NCBI GenBank assembly: GCA_022828595.1 | Contig: JAKGHH010000003.1 | Coordinates: 15,686,934-15,750,933 of the forward strand | Length of the DNA: 64,000 nucleotides | Reading direction: 5' to 3' | Source: Nelumbo lutea | Lineage: Eukaryota > Streptophyta > Magnoliopsida > Proteales > Nelumbonaceae | Notes under the pieces: generated by a model | The model's database searches: none | Seen by the model: only the letters and a program-made list of their open reading frames with translations | Told to the model about the DNA's origin: nothing | Shown here: positions 1-11,852 of the stretch, one piece after another | Layout of the letters: each line of letters begins with the position of its first letter | How positions within the stretch are numbered: the stretch's first letter is position 1 | Position numbers and translations under genes: made by a program

Positions 1-2493
1 GTGTGTTGGGGGTCTGATTAATCTGATTTGTTCTAGACTTTGGTAGCCCCAGTATGGTTGCTTTAACAGGAGTGCCTCTTTCCTTATGACCCACAACTCT
101 TAGACCTTCATCGGTTCATCCTTGTTCTTGTTTTGAGGGATGGTGTTTCTTGCTAGGTATAAAATATATGCAAGAGAAAGAAAAGGGCAGCAGAAATTTT
201 GCAAGCACTTTTCATTCTCTTCATAGTATGTCCCCTTACCCTCTATTTAATCTGCATTCTCTGGTTTGAACTTAATATTATTCCAAAATAGCTGATTCAA
301 CTAAATTATCCCTTCCCAAATGCTTACCCCATAAGATAGGTGTATCTTGCAGAAAGTAGTAATTGAATCCCTTTCCAAATGTTTACCCCATTCTCTGGTT
401 GGAAACATTTTTTATCACTCCTAATGGTTTGAAACATTGCAGAAAGTGGTAATTGAAATTCTTGTTTGTTCTAGTATAATTTGTTTCCAAACATGGTGTC
501 ATTATGTTCTAATGGTCTTTATCAATCCCTTACATATCTGCAGTGTGAGATCTTGTTTCAGGGCACATGATTAGGGGTGGCAATTTCCAACCCAACCCGT
601 TAAACCCACCCATTTATTAACGGGTTGGGTTGTATCTTTTTAGTGCTGGGTCAGTAGTGGGTTGGTTCTCCAAATAAAAGGAGACTTAACGGATTGGGTT
701 ACAGGTATCCATTAACAGATTAGGAATTTTCAATTTTTTTCTGCTTTCCTTTCTTTTCCACATCTCTCTCCCCCTCCCCCCCTCTCTCTCTCTCTCCTCC
801 GAACCCTAATCCGTGATTGAAAATCTCAGCGAGTGATTTTCTAACCCAACCTTACCCCCCTCTCTCAATGAGTTAGATGACCCTAATCCAAACCCTAACC
901 AACACTAACTCAGCAGCAGCAATCCCTCCATACGTGAACCAAAGCTGCTACAATGATGACACAGGGCTGATTTATTTATTTCTGTTATGCTCTGTTCTAT
1001 ATTTTTTAGCTTTGTTCAGTTGCAACAATATGGACAAGTCTGCACTCGTCCCCAAACAGAGTGTGATGTGCTTCAGACATGTGGAAGATCAGAGGTGATG
1101 TCATGAACTCACAAAACTACCAGGGCATCCTTCCATGAATCTTATTTCTTCAAGTTCACAGGCAAAATCAGAGGTGATGTCATGGCATTTGTTGGCCCTG
1201 GTAAAAGAAGATACTCCTTTTCTAGCCAATAGAATCCAGACAACCTGAAGTTCTATAATTTCTGTTATATTTTTATAATGTTTATACTTATAATTTTTTA
1301 TTTTCTGAGATTTATATACATATTTTTGTAGTTTCTTTTTGTCTTTGATTTTCTGTAATTTTTGCTATATTTTCTTTTGCAGCTTCTGTTATCAGTTATA
1401 TTGGAATGTTTTGCAGTATTTTTTTTTGTTATTTTCTACATTTCTGTGTTTTCTCTATAACTTTTGCCTTTTCTTTTGCAATTTATGTTATTTTGGTGGC
1501 GTTTCTATATTTTCTGTAATTTTTATAATTTTCTTCATTTTTCATGTTTCTGTAATTTATGTTTTCTGGGTTTTCTTTCTTTTTGGTAATTTATATTAAT
1601 TTTCTTCATTTTTTGTGTTTATGTAATTTTGGCTATATTTTTGCAATTTTAATTATTTTCTATATTTATGTTCTTCTGTAATTTTTTGCATGTTCTATGT
1701 TTTATAATTTCTGTATTTTTCTACAGTTCATGCTTGTGTCGTTCAATGAGTAAAAGATTCATGGGTTGGGCGGGTTGGGTTGGGTTTAGGTGGGTTTAGG
1801 TTCAACCCAGCCCATTTCATTTTATATAAATGGGTCATAAATGGATTGACAGGTTAGATGGGTTGGGTTGAAGCTCGACCCAAACCCAACCCACCCAAAC
1901 CTGTCCGATTGGCACACCTACACATGATAGTGCAACATTCCTTGCAGTGGTATTTTGGTTGATAGAGTGGTATGATGTGCTTTCTTAGGTGGTCTTTGGA
2001 AGTTTGATTAGATCTTATTAGGATTAGAAGTTGTCTTTATGTCTGAATGGTATATGATGTGTGTTCTTGTTATTATGAAAGTTCAACAGGTTTAAAGGAG
2101 TATAGATTACACTTGCACTGACTAATAAGTGATACAGATTTCTAGTGATCAGAACGAATTTGATATATATTTGAGCTTACAAAAGGACACTAGAAGGGGT
2201 ATAACCACTTGTTTCTTTTGAGACATAAATGGCAATATTGTGGACTTTCAAAACCACTTCGGTAAATATGTAGATTTGTTCTAGCCAGAATATTGCTTCT
2301 ATACCTGTTGCATTGCCCTTCTCTCACAAGTCTAATTTTCTAGAGCATTTATTTTTTTGCATATTGAGTACATAAGGTATAACCTGTGCAATAGATGGAT
2401 GTAACCTGTGGACTGCCTTCCTGTTGCATAATTAGTCTTACTCTTGCATTGAAGAACTTTGTGTTCTGATATGGCTTCCAATTATGAATTCAG
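1..2493 (+). other. CUL3: CUL3 intron 1 (3' part)
   Basis: The segment ends in a TTCAG acceptor at 2489-2493, directly before the codon split that begins the recognisable cullin coding sequence. Plant CUL3 genes have one intron near codon 52, and the sequence before 2494 does not encode the expected N-terminus, so this is read as intron. It carries the hAT element at 572-1920. The remainder is AT-rich with no coding signal. The 5' end of the intron and exon 1 lie outside the window. Confidence 0.85.
572..1920. mobile_element. Non-autonomous hAT transposon in CUL3 intron
   Basis: The element is flanked on both sides by the perfect 8-bp duplication CACATGAT (564-571 and 1921-1928), the length made by hAT transposases. 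The termini are inverted: TAGGGGTGGCAATT on the left against TAGGTGTGCCAATC read inward from the right (11 of 14 match). Inside each end is a GGGTTGGGTT-type subterminal repeat, in opposite orientation. The centre (about 1250-1740) is a T-rich degenerate repeat of a TTTTCTGTAATTT-like motif. No transposase is encoded, so it would need a partner element to move. Confidence 0.9.
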
Positions 2494-4534
2494 GAATGCT
2501 TACAATATGGTGCTGCACAAATTTGGAGAGAAGCTGTACTCAGGACTTGTGACAACTATGACATCGCATCTAAAAGAAATATCAAAATCAATAGAGGCAG
2601 CCCAAGGAAGTTTATTTTTGGAAGAGCTTAATAGAAAATGGGCAGATCATAACAAGGCATTGCAGATGATCCGAGATATATTGATGTACATGGACAGGAC
2701 TTTTATTCCCAGTACACACAAGACCCCCGTTCATGAGCTTGGTTTGAACCTTTGGAGGGACAATATCATCCACTCAAGCAAAATTGAGAATAGACTTCGT
2801 GATACACTTCTTGAACTTGTCCACAGAGAACGGACTGGTGAAGTTATAAATCGAGGGTTGATGAGAAATATAATAAAGATGCTAATGGAATTAGGTTCTT
2901 CTGTCTATCAAGAAGATTTTGAGAAGCCATTTCTTGAGGTCTCCTCCAATTTCTACAGTCTTGAGTCTCAGCAGTTTATAGAGTGCTGTGATTGTGGCGA
3001 TTATCTTAAGAAAGCTGAGAGACGTCTAAATGAAGAAATGGAGAGAGTATCACACTATTTGGATGCCAAGAGTGAAGCTAAGATAACTAATGTGGTGGAA
3101 AAAGAGATGATTGCAAACCACATGCAGAGATTAGTGCACATGGAGAACTCGGGCCTGGTGAGCATGCTTGTGGATGACAAGTATGATGATTTGAAGAGAA
3201 TGTACAGCTTGTTTCGCCGCGTTCCTGATGGGCTCTTGACTATAAGAGATGTCATGACTGCGCATATTCGGGAAACCGGCAAACAGTTAGTTACTGACCC
3301 AGAGAGATTAAAGGATCCTGTGGACTTTGTCCAGAGGCTCCTAGATGAAAAAGATAAACATGATAAGATAATCAGCTTGGCCTTCAGCAATGACAAGACA
3401 TTCCAGAATGCTTTGAATTCCTCCTTTGAGTACTTCATTAACTTGAATCCAAGGTCCCCTGAGTTTATTTCCTTGTTTGTAGATGACAAGCTCCGTAAAG
3501 GCTTGAAGGGTGTGAGTGAGGAGGATGTAGAGATCATCCTGGACAAGGTGATGATGCTATTCCGTTACTTACAAGAGAAGGATGTTTTTGAGAAATACTA
3601 CAAGCAACACCTAGCGAAGCGGCTCTTGTCAGGAAAAACTGTATCTGATGATGCTGAGAGAAGTCTGATTGTTAAGCTGAAGACAGAATGTGGATATCAA
3701 TTTACTTCCAAATTGGAGGGTATGTTCACAGACATGAAGACATCTCAGGATACAATGCAAGGTTTCTATGCTAACCAGGCTGCTGACACTGGGGATAGCC
3801 CTACACTTGCAGTCCAAGTTCTCACAACAGGGTCTTGGCCAACCCAACCGAGTGCCGCTTGTAACCTGCCAGCTGAGATACTGGGGGTGTGTGAGAAATT
3901 CCGAACCTATTATCTCGGAACACACACTGGGAGGAGATTATCATGGCAAACAAATATGGGGACAGCTGATCTCAAAGCGACATTTGGGAAGGGTCAGAAG
4001 CATGAGTTGAATGTTTCTACGTATCAGATGTGTATCCTCATGTTGTTCAATAACAGTGATAGGTTGAGCTATAAGGAGATTGAGCAGGCCACTGAGATAC
4101 CAGCCTCAGATTTGAAGAGGTGCATGCAGTCCTTGGCATGTGTGAAGGGGAAGAATGTCCTTAGGAAGGAGCCCATGAGCAAGGACATTGGTGAAGATGA
4201 TACCTTCTTCTTCAATGACAAGTTCACAAGCAAGTTCTACAAGGTGAAGATAGGTACTGTAGTTGCACAAAAGGAGTCTGAGCCAGAAAAGCAGGAGACC
4301 CGACAGAGGGTTGAAGAAGACAGGAAGCCCCAGATTGAGGCCGCAATTGTGAGGATCATGAAATCGAGGCGTGTCTTGGATCACAACAACATTGTTGCTG
4401 AGGTCACAAAGCAGTTGCAATCACGGTTCCTGCCCAATCCTGTTGTCATCAAGAAACGGATTGAGTCCCTCATTGAACGGGAGTTCTTGGAAAGGGACAA
4501 AACAGACCGGAAATTGTATCGATATCTTGCCTGA
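2494..4534 (+). CDS. CUL3: Cullin-3, last exon (partial CDS)
   Basis: Cullin 3 is the scaffold of CUL3-RING E3 ubiquitin ligases: BTB-domain substrate receptors bind its N-terminal helices and RBX1 binds its C-terminal globular domain. This exon encodes 679 residues after the split codon at its start. It holds the cullin repeats, the cullin homology domain (motif EKYYKQHLAKRLL), and a C-terminal winged helix. The NEDD8-acceptor lysine is in the canonical context IVRIMKSRR, codon 4361-4363, and the protein ends KLYRYLA as in other cullins. About 52 N-terminal residues come from exon 1 upstream of the window, giving about 732 aa, the usual plant length. The frame is open from acceptor to stop with no lesion, so the gene looks functional. 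Plants often have CUL3A and CUL3B; the copy cannot be told here. Confidence 0.97.
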
Positions 4535-5429
4535 AAGCACTACTTTGCTGTTTTCTTTTCTCCTGTCAGGGCTAGGCCTTGCAGGTAGTTGTATTCTCCA
4601 TTTGGTAAGTGAAAATGTCATTGAATTACTGCAGTCCATGGTGTTCCTTGAATATTTTTCTTATGCCTTCCTGCTCTGCTCTACTTCATTTGTTTTTCCT
4701 TAAATGCTATAATTTATTATCCTATCTTGTAAGTTAGGAGTTGCTCGGGATTGGTTGATTAACTGGAACTATATTTGGGGCAAGGTTAATGACAGGAACA
4801 ATATATGTGAGGAATCCTGGCCTTGGGTTGGCCAAGCTGTCTTTGAAGCTGGTGGCCTCAAAAACATGCTATTATGCATTCGGCATTGTAAGGCCTGACA
4901 TGATTCAAAGTATTGATACATTGTATTGTACCATTGTATTGGTTTTCAGGGCCACTGAAACTCTATATGCTAGGATTTAGGAGGTTTCTATAAGTATAAA
5001 CACATTAGGACACCTTTTAACCGATGTTCAAAATATTGTTATGTATCAGTGAACCCACTGAAACGCCATATTAAAGAGATTTTGGGGGACCCCTAGGTTT
5101 AATCATTACACCTCTCCCTATCTTACCTAAATCCTGAAACATGGAGCATTGAAAGTTAGAAAAAGGGTGTATAGAATGCTAGATCATGCTTTGATAATTT
5201 GGACCTTGCCCTTTACCATTTTTCTGATTTATCTTTTAAATACCGGACTGAAAAAGATCTAGTATTTCCATTTGAAAACTTGCGACAAGCGTGTATTTTT
5301 ATTTCATGGAGGCAAATCTTAAACTTTATTAATAACTTAATCATATGCACATCCATGTGAGATTCAGATTTCTGAAAAAGTTATTTCTGATTTTATTTTC
5401 AAGCGTTATAAGTTAAAGTATGAGCAATA
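4535..5429 (+). other. CUL3 3' flank
   Basis: The first few hundred bases are presumably the CUL3 3' UTR: T-rich, with no canonical AATAAA that I could place confidently. Beyond about 5000 the DNA is AT-rich with a TTCAAAATAT-type stretch near 5026 resembling the end of the small hAT family at 13292 and 39616. No gene was seen. Confidence 0.5.
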
Positions 5430-5775
5430 GTATTTTGCTCTCTGTCTACATGTTGCATGCAAAACTTCTTGAAAATCTTTTATAATGCCATCAGCTTGGT
5501 CTGCTAATTGAAGTTCAGTCCTTGATCTTTGTTGTTGAGGAAGTTACTGTAGAAGCTTCCTTGCATCAGAAAATGCCACTATTTCCTTGATATTCTTCAA
5601 ACAAGCTGCTTCCAATCCTCTGATGAGGGCCCGCCATTCTCCATCTGTGCGCCCCCTTGCCTTGCATTGTTCACCTGCTGCTGTGAATGCTTTACAAGAT
5701 CTATTCATTAGAACATAGCCAGTTGCTGTTGCACCAGTAGTAGGCCATAAAGGATCCATCTACGTATAAGTACTC
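5430..5775 (-). pseudogene. RNase H-domain relic of a LINE
   Basis: On the minus strand two adjacent frames give pieces of a plant LINE-type RNase H domain. One carries LYVDGS with the first catalytic Asp (about 5770-5755). The second runs from 5759 to 5544 and carries TDGEWRALIRGLEAA with the Glu and IKEIVAFSDARKLL with the next Asp. The order and spacing D-E-D fit RNase H. The frame shift after VDGS and the stop after KLLQ show it is dead. Reverse transcriptase is absent nearby, so it is a fragment. A domesticated RNase H gene is the alternative but is unlikely given the breaks. Confidence 0.6.
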
Positions 5776-6237
5776 AAGTAGAACTCTGATCTGTTTATTT
5801 GCAGATTTTGGCTGTTATTTTGCTATTTCTCTGTACTGTTTTTTTGTGTGTTCAAATAGTCTTTGATTGTGAAAAACTGCAACATTTGCCTTTTCTTTTT
5901 CTGATTTTGACAGAAAACGTAATTTGGTTTCTTGCCATTTCCTCAAACCATTTCATGTATGAGTTTATTCCCCACTGTTGTAGGAGCTACACCCAGTCGC
6001 AAACGCATCCGTATGGCTTGAGCAGAATTTCAAGAAAAGATGAGATAATTTAGGGGGTGTTCAACAGACGGTTTTGCTTTTTGAAAACAATTAACAACTG
6101 CCACGTTAGCAACACACACCAGAAAGCTTTCCATTTTTGGGCTGTTACAGAATTGGAGTGGGAGGCATAAAAGTTGACAGCCTTGAGGCTGTTAAAGAAA
6201 TTGTAAAATTAAGATTAGAACCCTGTACTGGTCTAAC

Positions 6238-6500
6238 CATGATTTCCAAACCGTTGTTGACCTGGACAGTCGGACCATTCGGCCTGGAAACTGTCCAGTC
6301 AACTAGTATCTTGCCAAAAACCATCGATTTGGTCAGCTACCCACTGACCCTGGCGGTTGAACTGTCTACCTGTTTGACCTGGGCATGGTTTGGGCCTTTT
6401 TCTATTTTAATTAAGTTTTATTTATTATTTATTTATTTTTTAATTGCAATGGGTCACCCATTTGGACGGGGTGGTCAAACCACTGACCCAGAAACCAGTG
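6238..6500. repeat. Degenerate copy of the 40.3-kb hAT MITE
   Basis: The segment starting CATGATTTCCAAACCG parallels the left end of the element at 40307, then shares blocks such as a GTCGGACC-type core, the T-rich centre near 6410-6440 and a GACCCAGAAACCA block at the right. The right terminus and the target duplication were not found, so this copy is eroded or truncated. Confidence 0.6.
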
Positions 6501-7271
6501 AAGATTCGGACCTTTCTAATCTCTATCCTTAGCCAATTGCGGAATATGAGGAAGTTGTTAAAAAATGATGATGACCTATGCCACCGGTCTTTTCTCCATG
6601 ATCACTATCATAGATAAAAAAGTATTGATTATTCCGAATTTTTTGACAATTTCCATAGGCTGTTCCAACATTCTATAGGAAATTATAAAATAATTATAAA
6701 TGATTTTTTATATGTTTTAAATGATTTTCATTATAGAAAATAAATATAAATGGATTTATCAAACTCATTGATCCAATAATAATAATGTATTCATGTGTTT
6801 TGTAGTTAACTTTTAGTATATTGAAAGCTCAAACATTGTTTGATTCAAAGTTTAAAACATTTGTTTGATGTGTTATTTGTAAAATTATTATTTGAGATGT
6901 ATATGTTCTAGATTTCCTGTACCGTTGATTGTTATATCTCTCTTCATATAAGCTATGAAAGTTTGAATTTTTTTATGTGATTATAATTTTTTTCATAATT
7001 ATTTTAACTCTAGATTTATTATTATTGATGTTTTGTAAGTTTCCCCAATATATCCAGAAGTATACATCTCTTTCTGTCGTGTCGTATCCATGTATTTTCA
7101 AAGCGTATTGTAATACGTATCTGTATCTAAGATTACTAACATGATACACCATTCTAATACTTTGAACCTTGGCCCTAATAAATCAAAGAAACTGGCACTC
7201 AGTGCAATGATACCAAACACCACCTTAGGATGATTGGATGATTGTGAATTTACATTAGGGTAAAAGAGTTA
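6501..7271. other. AT-rich spacer
   Basis: No coding signal. AT-rich DNA with a fragment near 7090-7175 ending TTTGAACCTTGG, which matches the end of the CAAGGTTCAAAAT hAT family found complete at 13292 and 39616. The rest shows nothing I can name. Confidence 0.5.
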
Positions 7272-7900
7272 GGCCATGTTTGGGAGTGCTTATTTAAAAT
7301 AAGTGCTTATTTGGGCCATTAAACACTTATTGGTATTTGGGAAATAAGTGCTTATTTTAAAAATAAGGACTTATTTTTTAAGTTTAAATTTCCAGTTTTT
7401 TTTAAGTGTTTATACAATAAGTACTTATTCAATTTTTATTCTTCTAAAATTATCCCTAATTGAATTTTAAAATATCACTTATATAAAATTATCCCTAATT
7501 GAACTTTATAAAAGTAATTTAATGAAAACACTTCTATAAAAACACTTTTATAAAAATACTTTTACGAAAACACTTTTAAGAAAGTATTTTTATGAAAGTA
7601 CTTTTATGAGAACACTTTATAAAAGTATTTTCATAAAAGTGCTTTTGTAAGGATACTTTCTCAAGTGTTTGCTTTTGTAAAAGTTTTTTCATAAAGTATT
7701 TTTATAAAAGTATTTTTATAAAATTTCTTTCAAATAGCATATTTTAAAAATTTAAAAGAAAATGAATGACAAAATGGTTACAAATGCATATTTAAATGCT
7801 TATTAGAGAAAAAGACTACCAAACAGCACTTGAAAAAGTTGGGTGTCAAATGCAAAATAAGTCAAATATGCACTTGTTTTTAAGCACTTATTCTATAAGC
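7272..7900. repeat. AT-rich foldback/MITE-like repeat
   Basis: The left end has GGCCATGTTTGGGAGTG followed by palindromic AAATAAGTGCTTATTT units. The right end repeats AAGCACTTATT in inverted order. The middle (about 7500-7730) is a degenerate tandem run of an AACACTTTTATAAA-like motif. Such ends are common in plant MITEs, but no certain target duplication was found, so class and exact ends are open. Confidence 0.5.
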
Positions 7901-8085
7901 TCCTCTTAACCTCGTGCTAAAGGTCATAGGCGAAGGAAAGAGGGAGACGAAAAGGAGGGAACCGAACAAAGCTCCTTCGTCAATTCCAAAATGCCAGACA
8001 GTTCTAGAGGGAGACGGAGAGAGAGACTTGATGCAGTGGCAGAGCAGCGGCACTCCCTTCTCCCCTCCGATCTCTGCAATTTTGA

Positions 8086-8330
8086 CAGTTCCGACGGTCT
8101 TGACTTCCTGTTTCTTTAAATCTCCTTTTCCCTTCTAGTGAGAGATCTGAGACTATTGTTGTCTGATCTACAGTTCCAGCAGTTCCGATTTGAATTTCCG
8201 ACGATTCTGACTTCTTGTTTCTTTCAATATGGTTTTACCATCTGGTGAGAGGAGACATGAGATTATTGTAGTCTGATCTACAGTTCCGGCGGTTCCAACT
8301 TCCTGTCTCTCCAGTTTGCTGATAGGAGAA
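8086..8330. repeat. Diverged tandem repeat, about 114-bp unit
   Basis: Two successive units share GACTTCCTGTTTCTTT-like, GTGAGAG-like and GTCTGATCTACAGTTCC blocks about 114 bp apart, and part of a third unit follows. The open frames over this region are short and lack recognisable protein similarity. The function is unknown. Confidence 0.55.
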
Positions 8331-9514
8331 ACTATTTTTGTGGGGTTGTGTGAATGGCAAAGAGGTAGAAATTGGGAGAAACTATTTTCGGAGAAAGAGG
8401 AGGCAGAGCGGAGGAGAGGGTGAAATTGTTTTTTGGCTTCAAGCGAGTGACTTCTATCTAACTTCAAATCAGTGGCTCCGTCAACAACGAAGATGGGCGA
8501 TCAGTCTTGCTTGGTCGAATAATGTTGATGCAGTAGTTTAAGATAACATGTAAATATTAGGGGTATAGTTAGTCAATGATAGTTTAAGAAATTTGTCCAT
8601 AAAATTAAGATAGAAAATAGGTAGATAAAGTTCTAAAATTATATGATGTTGCTCACCTTTATGCATTGTTTGGTTTGAAGGAAAATATAGGGAATTTGGA
8701 CTCGCTATGCTTTCTCAAAGACGTGAAATTGAAACCTCCCAGCAAGAAAATATGGAATTGATATCACCGGATACTGGCTTCTTTTTCATATGCAATGAAC
8801 TTAAATATTGAATTGTACATAACATGCACGCTAAAGACAAGATTTAATCGTCTATTTGAAATACATAGTGTAAATCATTTGTTGAAGCCTTGAAGGAGGA
8901 CCCTTCAAAGAGTCATAAGATATATGCATGTCTATTTTAAAAACTCAGTATGTTAAAGTCTTTTACTCTACATTTTATTGTACTGACACGGAATTTTGTT
9001 ATAATTTGATGATTATTCCACAATCAGATGATTTAATTAGTTGAAGGAAGATTATTAAGGAATTTCACAAATTTTGTTCTTCTTGTGAAGCCGAACCATT
9101 CCCTAAGGAATAGAGAGACTTCTTACCATTCTGTTACAGATCTTATTGGCAACGTAAAACAATGTTAAGCTTAGATGGTGCAACTGGGGTAAACGACTAT
9201 AACGTTGAATGTTTTTTTCTTTATGTTAAAGGAACCAATCCATGGTTAGTAGGAACTACATCCACACTCTGCTGACTTTACTACAAAATTTGTGAATTCA
9301 AATTAACATAGGTAAGCAGTAGTGACAGAGTCAGGAATCTTCTTTTGGAGGGATAATAAACAATTTTTTTTTTAATTTTAAGAATTCAAGAAATGTTACA
9401 GAATGATCCTTAAAATTTTAGTAGGACTTTGAAGTACTTGCTCTACCCGTATAGGTAAATCTACTACTAGAGATGGAGAAGTGAAAGTTATATATTTGGG
9501 AGGACATTTTAGGG
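8331..9514. other. Spacer without recognised features
   Basis: No gene seen. Near 8655-8700 there is a TTTGGTTTGAAGGAAAATATAGGG stretch resembling one half of the PIF-like MITE at 34739-34867. The rest is unremarkable AT-rich DNA. Confidence 0.45.
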
Positions 9515-9522
9515 GTCATTAT

Positions 9523-9938
9523 TAGGAATGAGAACGGGGTGGGGGTGGGGGTGCGTTTTGCATGCCTCGTCCCCAACCCCGAACTCAAATGCACTGCCCA
9601 GGACCCCTCTGGCGCTAGAAATCCCAACCCCATCCTCGTACCCTCAGGGAATAAGGATCTTTGAATTTGCCCTGCCCTGGTCATTTCAATTTGCATTTTT
9701 GTAATTTTTTTTTTCAAAACTTATCTATCATGTAATATATATATTGTGCCGGTTATTCCAACTTGCATACTGTTTCACCTTGGGGTTGGGGTGGACAAAT
9801 ACCATCCCACCCAATCCCCCATAGTTTTGGGTTTCCCCGAAACCTACCCCAAACCCCAATTAGTGGTCAAAACACCTGCCCCGATTGGTGGGGAGACCAG
9901 GCAGAGCCCCACGGGGACAAGCCAAATTTCCTTCTCTA
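9523..9938. mobile_element. Probable hAT-like element
   Basis: The segment is bounded by the perfect 8-bp direct repeat GTCATTAT (9515-9522 and 9939-9946). It starts TAGGAATGAG and ends CCTTCTCTA, so only the outer bases are inverted (TAG/CTA). The interior has opposing runs of GGGGTGGGG and CCCCAACCCC, as in the GGGTTGGG-rich hAT of CUL3 intron 1. The duplication is strong but the inverted repeats are weak, so the family call is tentative. Confidence 0.6.
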
Positions 9939-9946
9939 GTCATTAT

Positions 9947-10650
9947 TGATATGGAAGAATTAATCATGTATTAGTCTGTCTATGGAGGGAGTTTTGAACA
10001 TTGCATAGATATTCCAGATGAACTTAAATACAATTTGAGGAAGAAAATTTAGAAGGGACATTGAAAAATGAAGGTACTACTAGATGCTCAAATCTAAAGC
10101 TTCCAAGGTAAAATAGAGACCAGTAATTAATTTACAAGATACAGCATGCAAAAAAGAGGAGCAGAGCATATGATGAAGGGTGGTGCAGCCGTTGGTAGGC
10201 CTATAAATGGATTGAATTTGAATGGAATCACGTTAGATTCGAATTTGAAATCGACTATGAGCACTAATATTCGAATTCGATTCGATATGGACGGATATTA
10301 AATCTTTGAGTTCGAATTCAGTTTCGATTATTAAATCGAATATTCGATTTGATTCAAATTCGACTAGTGGTAGTGGTGGCCAGTGAGCGGTGATGGCAAT
10401 GCAGTGATGGAGAAGGAGAGAGAGAAGATGATGGTTGTCGTCGATGATGGTGGTTGCCGTTGAGACTACTATCATTGACAATGGCGGTGCGGCGAAGGAG
10501 AGATAGAGCAGTGATGGTGGTTGCCGTCGACTCGACCACTGTCACAGACGTTGCTGTTGCCTCTTGCTTGTTGGTGATGGTGGTTGTTCGAGCGACTGCG
10601 GTACTGAATCGAAATTTGAAACTGAGATAGAGGAGAAGATAGAAGAGAGC
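9947..10650. other. Spacer with GAATTCGAAT-rich and GGTGATGG-rich stretches
   Basis: From about 10195 to 10370 the DNA is rich in GAATTCGAAT-type motifs and begins TAGGCCTATAAATGG, resembling the left end of hAT-like repeats (compare 33413). No matching right end was found. From 10370 to 10620 it is a low-complexity GGTGATGGTGG-like stretch. The open frames here are artefacts of this composition. Confidence 0.5.
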
Positions 10651-10659
10651 AAGATTGTG

Positions 10660-11484
10660 GGGTTCGCATCTGCCCCCCCATAGACTTGCCCACCAAAAAC
10701 GTCCCGCAAAACCTATGCGCGACGCGTGTCATGACACATGCGCAATAGGCGCGACGCGTGCGGACTCCATTTCACGCCGTTTCCAGCACCTCCGTTAATT
10801 CTTCTCTCGCCCAAAAGGGTTTCTTCTCCCATTCTTCTTCCATTCTACTTCGAACTGAAACCCTTGGCGCCCAAAAGAGTTTCCAGCACCTCCGGTCGAT
10901 TAGCTCAGACCTAATCGATTTTCTTGGCGTCCAAGTTGATGCTTTGGCTACACACTGGACGAGACCTCTTACAGGCTCTATTAAAATTCATTTTGATAGC
11001 ACCACTTGCTGGGGGATTTTTCTCACTCACCTTAGCTTGTTTGAAGCTATCCAGTTTGCAATTTCTCTTGGTCCCACCAATGCTACGTTTGAAGATGATG
11101 CAGAAATTCATTTTGATAACAAGGTTACGTCGTCAAAGTTTTCGTGGGAAATAGTTAGGAACTCGAACACTTATTAATCGAAACCGGTTTTCTTTTATTT
11201 TACTTCTTACCTCCTGCTGGTATGACCGTCGGCGTCACGCGGCGGAACTCGACCGGAGGTGCTGGAAACCTTTTTGGGCGCTTTTTTGGGCGCTAGGGTT
11301 TCAATTCAAAGTAGAATGGGAGAAGAAACCCTTTTGGGCGAGAGAGGAATTAAAAGGTACTGGAAACGGCGTGAAATGGAGCCCGCACACGTTGCGCCTA
11401 GTGTGCGTGTCATGACACGCGTCTTACATAGGTTTTGTGGGACGTTTTTGGGGGCGAGTCTGTGGGGGGGGCAGATGCGAACCC
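10660..11484. mobile_element. MULE with long TIRs (Pack-MULE-like)
   Basis: The element has terminal inverted repeats of about 240 bp (10660-10899 and 11249-11484), starting GGGTTCGCATCTGCCCCCC and alignable along their whole length. It is flanked by the perfect 9-bp duplication AAGATTGTG (10651-10659 and 11485-11493), the hallmark of Mutator-like elements. The 0.35 kb between the TIRs has no transposase. It reads as a fragment resembling a LINE RNase H domain, so the element fits the Pack-MULE pattern of a captured coding fragment. Few TIR differences suggest moderately recent activity. Confidence 0.92.
10900..11177 (+). pseudogene. Possible captured RNase H-like fragment in MULE
   Basis: An open frame running in from the left TIR continues through the interior to a stop at 11175-11177. 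It contains WTRPLTGSIKIHFD, reminiscent of the start of plant LINE/RNase H-like domains (W-x-R-P-P-x-G-x-x-K-x-N-F-D). Further on, LFEAIQFAISLG is reminiscent of the helix carrying the catalytic Glu. The domain is shortened and interrupted and no function is claimed. Similarity was judged by eye; the assignment could be wrong. Confidence 0.4.
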
Positions 11485-11852
11485 AAGATTGTGTCCTATG
11501 AGACTGAAGGGAGTGGGGCCCAACCCTACTTCGAGGTCATGCAGAACACACTCCATGTGAGGCACCAGTGAGGCGCTAGGTGTAAGGAGCAGATCCGGTC
11601 TTACACTCCATTACAATGTAGGATAATAAACACAATGAGATCGTATACCATGCTTACCTCGTGATTCCCGCCTCACAGGATCGTACCACCACAGCATCAT
11701 GGGATTGCACGTTGCACCACTATCTCACAAGATCATATTATCAGTCTTTCAAAAGATCACACTAGCGAGGCCTCGTAGGATTGCCACTCACAGCTTGGAT
11801 TGGACCTTGCTCGCGAGTTGTCATAGTACTGATTACTGAAGTTGACTCGCAA

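Noticed and set aside
1339..1599. 86-codon frame rich in Phe/Tyr/Leu
   Set aside because: A product of the T-rich degenerate repeat inside the intronic hAT; no real protein features.
2459..2493. Upstream extension of the cullin frame
   Set aside because: It begins at a TTG codon, and the sequence before 2494 does not match cullins; a good acceptor lies at 2493, so it is intron.
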